DNA of 37,341 nt. Source: Caballeronia sp. SEWSISQ10-4 2 (GTDB taxonomy: Bacteria; Pseudomonadota; Gammaproteobacteria; Burkholderiales; Burkholderiaceae). The stretch spans positions 1 to 37,341 of the forward strand of contig NZ_JALPRJ010000077.1 of assembly GCF_030464885.1 (NCBI RefSeq), written 5' to 3'. The notes under the pieces are model-generated. The model did no database searches, was not told the DNA's origin, and worked only from the letters and a program-made list of their open reading frames with translations. Numbering within the stretch: position 1 is the first letter of the stretch; the number at the start of each line of letters is the position of its first letter. Below are positions 34,025 to 37,341 of the stretch, in pieces. The position numbers and the translations under genes are program-made.

Positions 34025-34081
34025 GTGCTGAAATTCCTTGTCACCCGCCTGCTCGGACTGGTGCCGAGGCTGCTGGGCGCC
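34025..34081 (+). pseudogene. dppB: 5' remnant of dppB (dipeptide permease)
   Basis: From GTG 34025, preceded by TGGAG, the frame reads LKFLVTRLLGLVPRLLGA. This is the first membrane segment of DppB-type permeases. After about 18 codons the similarity stops at about 34081, 20 bp before the 3' end of the opposite-strand GFA gene. A deletion or rearrangement has removed the rest of dppB and dppCDF. Confidence 0.65.
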
Positions 34082-34101
34082 GCACGAAATTGCTCCTCAC
34101 G

Positions 34102-34507
34102 CTACTGTGCCGGCGGCCATTCGGAATACCACGGTATGTCACTGTTTTCAGACATCCACGGCTGGTCGTGCGAAATCCAGATGTGCATCGCGGGCGTGAC
34201 GCCAGGATCCTCATCAAGCGTTTGAACTCGGAGAATGACGCGTGCTTGCTCGGGACGCTCAGCAATGAGATGCGTGCCACATTCCGAGCAAAAATAGCGT
34301 AGCTTGCCGGGAGAAGACTCGAAGCTGCGTAACAGGCTTTCGCCCGAGGTCCAATGAAAGTGTTCCCGCAGAACGCGCGCTGTGGCCGCATACGCCGCTG
34401 GCGTGCGCCTTCTGACACGTCCGGCAATGACAGAGTGATATTGGTGAGGAAAGCCCGGCCGCTTCATAACCAATTGCTCCACATAAGCAACTGCCCTTCA
34501 TGTTCAT
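34102..34507 (-). pseudogene. GFA family protein gene with a frameshift
   Basis: One frame gives MNMKGSCLCGAIGYEAAG and LCHCRTCQKAHAS, the Zn-binding CxCG and CHCxxC motifs of the GFA (glutathione-dependent formaldehyde-activating enzyme-like) family. The next frame continues AYAATARVLREHFHWTSG, KLRYFCSECGTHL with the last CxxC pair, and ends SDIPWYSEWPPAQ. The join lies near 34395, where one extra G in the AGCGGCG stretch would explain the shift. If genuine, the protein is lost after about 37 residues; a sequencing error is the alternative. Confidence 0.75.
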
Positions 34508-34568
34508 CCGTCCCCAAGCGGTTTTTTCCTTACCGCACAGGTCTGCTTAGCGGGGCCCTCAAGAATTG

Positions 34569-34582
34569 TCGCAGATCTGCGA
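34569..34582. promoter_or_regulatory. 14-bp perfect palindrome
   Basis: TCGCAGATCTGCGA, in the space upstream of the GFA gene. It could be a regulator site; there is no other support. Confidence 0.25.
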
Positions 34583-34646
34583 GGAGCACACGAGTGTCCC
34601 TTTATGGCCGACCACTGCCTCATGCCCGCTCATGTGCGACGCGCAA

Positions 34647-34907
34647 CTAAAGCCAGCGGTTCACGAGTGCCTTCAGCCGTGAGTTAAGGAAACGCGCGCA
34701 TATCGTGGTTATGATCGCTAGCGCAGGCATTCCGATAAACAGCAGAAGAAACCCCAGCCCCGGGTCGGCATAGCCTGGCCCCACCAATTCGGGAGGATTG
34801 CTTTGACGATCGATAAAGGCAAAGGCAGAAAACATCAGCGCACTGCCGAGAATAAAGCTCAAAGTGAGTGAGACTAGGAACACGGCAATACGGTAGCTGC
34901 GCTTCAT
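34647..34907 (-). CDS. Small membrane protein (86 aa)
   Basis: Two hydrophobic segments, about 7-31 (IAVFLVSLTLSFILGSALMF) and about 51-68 (LGFLLLFIGMPALAIITT), joined by a Pro/Gly-rich loop, with a basic C-terminus (RFLNSRLKALVNRW). I do not recognise the family. It is isolated between the GFA pseudogene and a gene-poor region, and its ribosome site is weak. Confidence 0.5.
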   Translation of the reverse strand: MKRSYRIAVFLVSLTLSFILGSALMFSAFAFIDRQSNPPELVGPGYADPGLGFLLLFIGMPALAIITTICARFLNSRLKALVNRWL

Positions 34908-35523
34908 GTGATCGACGTTTCGAATTGTGATCCTCGCTGGGCGATATGTGTGAGTGGGAAGCCGTGCCGTTATCGCGCCTCACTTCGGTCCGTGGGGCAG
35001 AAGTCGACCCGAGGCTGAGGGTGGCCGGCCTCTGCCTGACTCACTCGGCCAAGTTCGACCGAGGCGGCCATCCGTCTAGTCGTACACCTTTAGTCACCAA
35101 TCTTCGACTTGAACTGGCTCAATACATGAAGTACGCCGAATGTCTCGCACACGAGAGGCATCGATTCATCCACTGCACGTCCGATCCGAATACACTCGTC
35201 AGAGAAGAACCGCCAGTGCTCCGTCTGCCAATGCGATAGGGAAAGATCCCCTTCACCTTCACTAGCTGCAAATTCGGCGGTTACGCGCTTTCGAGGAAAC
35301 GATACTTCGGTTATTGGCGTTTGTCATCAAAACTTAAGCATTCCTATAGTTGCGCGATACGGATGGAGTAGCCCTACGTGAGCAACTTCGGGAAATGGAT
35401 TTTAAGCCTCGCTAAGGCTCCGGGATCTCGGTCGAGCAGTGTGATCACGCGCCAAAACCTGACGCGGCGGTATGCCGGAATATCTTGCCGCCGCTCCGCG
35501 ACAAAACGTCCTCTAAAGCCTAT
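34908..35523. other. Gene-poor region with a degenerate interspersed repeat
   Basis: Bases 34975-35085 carry the repeat words (TCGGTCCGTGGGGCAGAAG, GTCGACC, GGTGGCCGGCCTCTGCC, AAGTTCGACCG). The rest has no convincing gene. The frame at 34946-35239 runs through the repeat and is rejected. Confidence 0.35.
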
Positions 35524-35663
35524 GACAAACCCTCGTTCAGACAAAAAGCGCCTGATGTGAAAGGTTGACGAAGGATTGCAAACCGTAGAATTTCTTCGAC
35601 GACTATCAAGGCGTTTAATGCTATTGGAAGCAGCCCGACTTTTCGGGTTTCACGGAGGCAATC
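35524..35663 (+). repeat. Duplicated 140-bp leader, copy 1 (orphan)
   Basis: Aligns without gaps to 36861-37000, 110 of 140 positions identical by hand. It contains TTGACG and TAGAAT with a 15-bp spacer (35565-35591), a possible promoter, then a hairpin at 35634-35647 and GGAGG at 35654-35658. Where copy 2 has the ATG (37002), this copy reads CAA, so it leads into no gene. It lies 307 bp upstream of the response-regulator start. Confidence 0.8.
35634..35647 (+). promoter_or_regulatory. Hairpin before the ribosome site, copy 1
   Basis: CCCGA-CTTT-TCGGG, a 5-bp stem and 4-nt loop, six bases before GGAGG. Its counterpart in copy 2 keeps the stem with two paired substitutions. Confidence 0.6.
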
Positions 35664-35970
35664 ACAATCACGCCACGGGCGACGGGTATCTCCTCGATGT
35701 CGAGAGGGCTGAGTTGAAACCGAAAATACCAGCGCCTAGCGAAGCCGATGACCGCAGCCGAAAAGCGATGACTTTGACAATGCAATTTTGCGTTTTTCAT
35801 CGCGCGATCTCACGCGACCGGCCTGGCAACGTGACGAACCCCTGACATCCCCTTCTGGCAGATGCCGCGGGAGACCGTCAGACCTGAGGCGAACGTTGCG
35901 CAAGTCGTTGCTTTGTCTTCGATTCAGCGGCGAATTCGATTCGCAGTCAGCTCGACGGTGGGGGCGAGAA
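35664..35970. other. Region between leader copy 1 and the response regulator
   Basis: About 300 bp with no convincing gene. Frames continuing upstream of ATG 35971 look non-coding. It may be a long untranslated leader of the regulator, with GGGGGCGAG at 35960-35968 as its ribosome site. Confidence 0.35.
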
Positions 35971-36603
35971 ATGATTAAGATTTTGATTGCAGACGGCCAT
36001 GCGCTGGTGCGTTGCGGGTTGAAGCAGATCATCGAGGCGACGACGGATATCGCCGTCGCCGGCGAAGCGACGCAGGGCTTCGAGGTGGTCGACAAACTAC
36101 GCATCTGCGATGTCGATGTGGTATTGGTGGGCATGACGATACCCGGCATCAGCGGCGTTGACCTGATTCGTCGTGTGCGTGCCGAGCAGCCGCGTTTGCC
36201 GGTGCTTGTGTTGAGCACCTGTAACGACACTCACGTCGTATCGCGCGCGCTGCGTGCAGGCGCCACCGGCTATGTGACGAAGAGCAGTGATCCGGACGTC
36301 CTGCTTGCCGCGATTCGCCGGCTCGCCGGCGGCGGGCGATTCATTGATCCGAAGCTGGTTGATGCGATTGTATTCAAGACGCACGAGGGCGCCGCGCCGC
36401 CGCATGAGCTCCTGTCCGACCGTGAGTTTCAGGTGCTGCAGACACTCGCTGCCGGCAGTAGTATCAACGACATCGCCCGCCGGTTCGCACTCAGTGCGAA
36501 GACCATCAGCACCCACAAGATGCGCCTCATGCAAAAGCTCGACCTCGGCAACAACGTGGAGCTGATCCGCTATGCAATCAGGCACGGCCTCGTCCCTCAC
36601 TGA
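35971..36603 (+). CDS. LuxR/NarL-type response regulator with a degenerate receiver domain
   Basis: This 210-residue protein has a receiver domain (1-120) and a LuxR/NarL helix-turn-helix (about 146-207, LLSDREFQVLQTLAAG ... ALSAKTISTHKMRLMQKLDL). The receiver opens MIKILIADGHALVR, where the usual DD pair is D8-G9, and the phospho-acceptor position in VLVGMTIPG is Gly54 instead of Asp. Lys104 (GYVTK) is kept. Normal phosphotransfer is therefore not possible; it should act as a constitutive or ligand-controlled pseudo-receiver regulator, or bind DNA by other cues. ATG 35971 has GGGGGCGAG before it. It lies between the two leader copies, upstream of the NMT1-type binding-protein gene that it may control. 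Confidence 0.9.
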   Translation: MIKILIADGHALVRCGLKQIIEATTDIAVAGEATQGFEVVDKLRICDVDVVLVGMTIPGISGVDLIRRVRAEQPRLPVLVLSTCNDTHVVSRALRAGATGYVTKSSDPDVLLAAIRRLAGGGRFIDPKLVDAIVFKTHEGAAPPHELLSDREFQVLQTLAAGSSINDIARRFALSAKTISTHKMRLMQKLDLGNNVELIRYAIRHGLVPH

Positions 36604-36630
36604 TGACTGCTGCATTGATAGAAATTCGTG

Positions 36631-36658
36631 GCAAAAGGGGCCTGTCTTTACCCTTTGC
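36631..36658 (+). terminator. Stem-loop after the response regulator
   Basis: GCAAAAGGG and CCCTTTGC pair (one bulged A) around an 11-nt loop, 28 bases after the stop. No clear T-run. Likely terminator or processing stem. Confidence 0.45.
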
Positions 36659-36860
36659 AACACTGCGCCAAGAGAAGAGTAGTGGCGTCCAGATCATGCT
36701 TGGGCATACCTCCCCGCACGAACAATTGCTCAGCTTAGCGTCGGATTCATGTCGCTGATCACACCAACATCAAACCCCGATCGGGCGGGGCGCTATCACG
36801 TAGAAGTGTTCGCGGCGCAATCGTTCGATTGACTACCCAGACAATCCGACACCCTGCTAG
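36659..36860. other. Intergenic, no gene seen
   Basis: Between the response regulator's stem-loop and leader copy 2. A short dyad, CCCCG-N6-CGGGG, lies at 36776-36791. No reading frame is supported. Confidence 0.35.
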
Positions 36861-37000
36861 GACAAACCCTTGTTCAAACAAAAGTTGCCGGACGTGAAAG
36901 GTTGGCGAAGGATTACAAACCGTAGAATTTCCTTGGCGATTAGCAAAGCGTTTAAATCTATTGACGCCAGCCTGGCTTGCCAGGTTTAACGGAGACAAAA
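36861..37000 (+). repeat. Duplicated 140-bp leader, copy 2 (intact)
   Basis: Ungapped partner of 35524-35663. Includes TTGGCG-N15-TAGAAT (36903-36928), a hairpin at 36971-36984 (CCTGG-CTTG-CCAGG) and GGAG at 36991-36994 feeding ATG 37002. It is the promoter and leader of the binding-protein gene. Confidence 0.8.
36971..36984 (+). promoter_or_regulatory. Hairpin before the ribosome site, copy 2
   Basis: CCTGG-CTTG-CCAGG, with the loop-closing C/G able to add a sixth pair. Six bases before GGAG, the same place as in copy 1, so it could influence access to the ribosome site. Confidence 0.6.
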
Positions 37001-37001
37001 A

Positions 37002-37341
37002 ATGACCTACGTTTCACGAAGATTTAATCGTCTGGGCAAATACGCGTTCTCGTCGATTCTGGCGCTTGGCTCATTTTGCGCGCTTACGCAAGCGGCACAC
37101 GCAGCGGACCCCGAGAAGGTCACCATCATGGTGGGGGGTATCACCAAGCTCATCTACCTGCCGGCGCGTCTTACCGAACAACTCGGATATTTCAAGGCGG
37201 AAGGCCTCGATGTCGAGCTGCTATCGCAGCCTGCCGGGGTGGATGCGGAAAATGAACTGCTCGCCGGGGCCGTGCAAGCAGTGGTCGGTTTCTACGATCA
37301 CTCAATCGACTTGCAGGCGAAGGGCAAGGAAGTCAAAGCGA
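37002..37341 (+). CDS. NMT1/TauA-type ABC transporter substrate-binding protein, cut by the window end
   Basis: The 113 visible residues begin MTYVSRRFNRLGKYAFSS, with a signal peptide cleaved near AAHA (about residue 34), then VTIMVGGITKLIYLPARLTE and EQLGYFKAEGLDVELLSQP, the NMT1/SsuA-type opening in which the protein approaches a nitrate, sulfonate, taurine or aromatic ligand. GVDAENELLAGAVQAVVG is the usual second helix. Ribosome site GGAG is seven bases upstream. An ABC ATPase and permease would be expected downstream of the window. The family is clear; the ligand is not. Confidence 0.88.
   Translation, partial: MTYVSRRFNRLGKYAFSSILALGSFCALTQAAHAADPEKVTIMVGGITKLIYLPARLTEQLGYFKAEGLDVELLSQPAGVDAENELLAGAVQAVVGFYDHSIDLQAKGKEVKA

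Noticed and set aside
34946..35239. A 97-codon plus-strand frame
   Set aside because: It runs through a degenerate intergenic repeat and has no ribosome site or protein-like pattern.
1..37341. CRISPR arrays, tRNA or rRNA genes, intact insertion sequences, prophage
   Set aside because: No regular spaced repeats, no tRNA cloverleaf or rRNA sequence and no transposase or integrase was recognised, although the scarred regions suggest past recombination.

Overview
The window looks like a chromosome or megaplasmid segment from a beta-proteobacterium of the Burkholderia / Paraburkholderia / Caballeronia group. The signs are high GC coding sequence, a Burkholderia-type general porin, many LysR/TetR/MocR regulators next to catabolic or transport genes, and degenerate GTCGAC- and GGCCG-rich interspersed repeats between genes. 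This placement rests on gene content and style, not on any search. I see no rRNA, tRNA, CRISPR array or intact insertion sequence.

Layout. 0-3.1 kb: a periplasmic binding protein gene overlapping a NarL-type sensor histidine kinase. 3.2-7.2 kb: an EF-G-like GTPase (minus strand), a YbaK-type tRNA-editing protein, a triple-BON protein and a small orphan protein. 7.3-11.8 kb: a sterol-desaturase-like hydroxylase, a 33-residue zinc-ribbon peptide, a divergent SDR / LysR pair and an unrecognised protein. 12.1-16.6 kb: a tight nitrilase - threonine aldolase-like - PhzF-like cluster converging on a MocR regulator, the most coherent candidate for an uncharacterised pathway. 16.9-22.3 kb: a Fur-type TonB siderophore receptor, then a binding-protein gene placed directly after a DAACS symporter gene. 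22.2-25.9 kb: hypothetical proteins, a FUSC exporter-like protein and a divergent isochorismatase-like hydrolase / TetR pair with two matching palindromes.

25.9-30.8 kb is a scarred region: the last residues of a Fis-type regulator, a frameshifted C-terminal half of an MFS transporter, a fragment of an HNH-type restriction enzyme, and a tetR-eamA unit lying between two direct copies of an interspersed repeat, followed by a YafJ-like amidotransferase. 31.1-35 kb: a porin and a dipeptide-binding protein whose permease operon is cut after about 18 codons of dppB, beside a frameshifted GFA gene.

The most unusual part is the right end (35.5-37.3 kb). A 140-bp leader occurs twice, without gaps and about 79% identical by hand count. 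The second copy ends at the start codon of an NMT1-type substrate-binding protein. The first copy has lost its start codon. Both copies carry a small hairpin just before the Shine-Dalgarno site, and its stem is preserved by paired substitutions. Between the copies lies a LuxR/NarL-type response regulator in which the phospho-acceptor Asp and one acidic-pocket Asp are both Gly.
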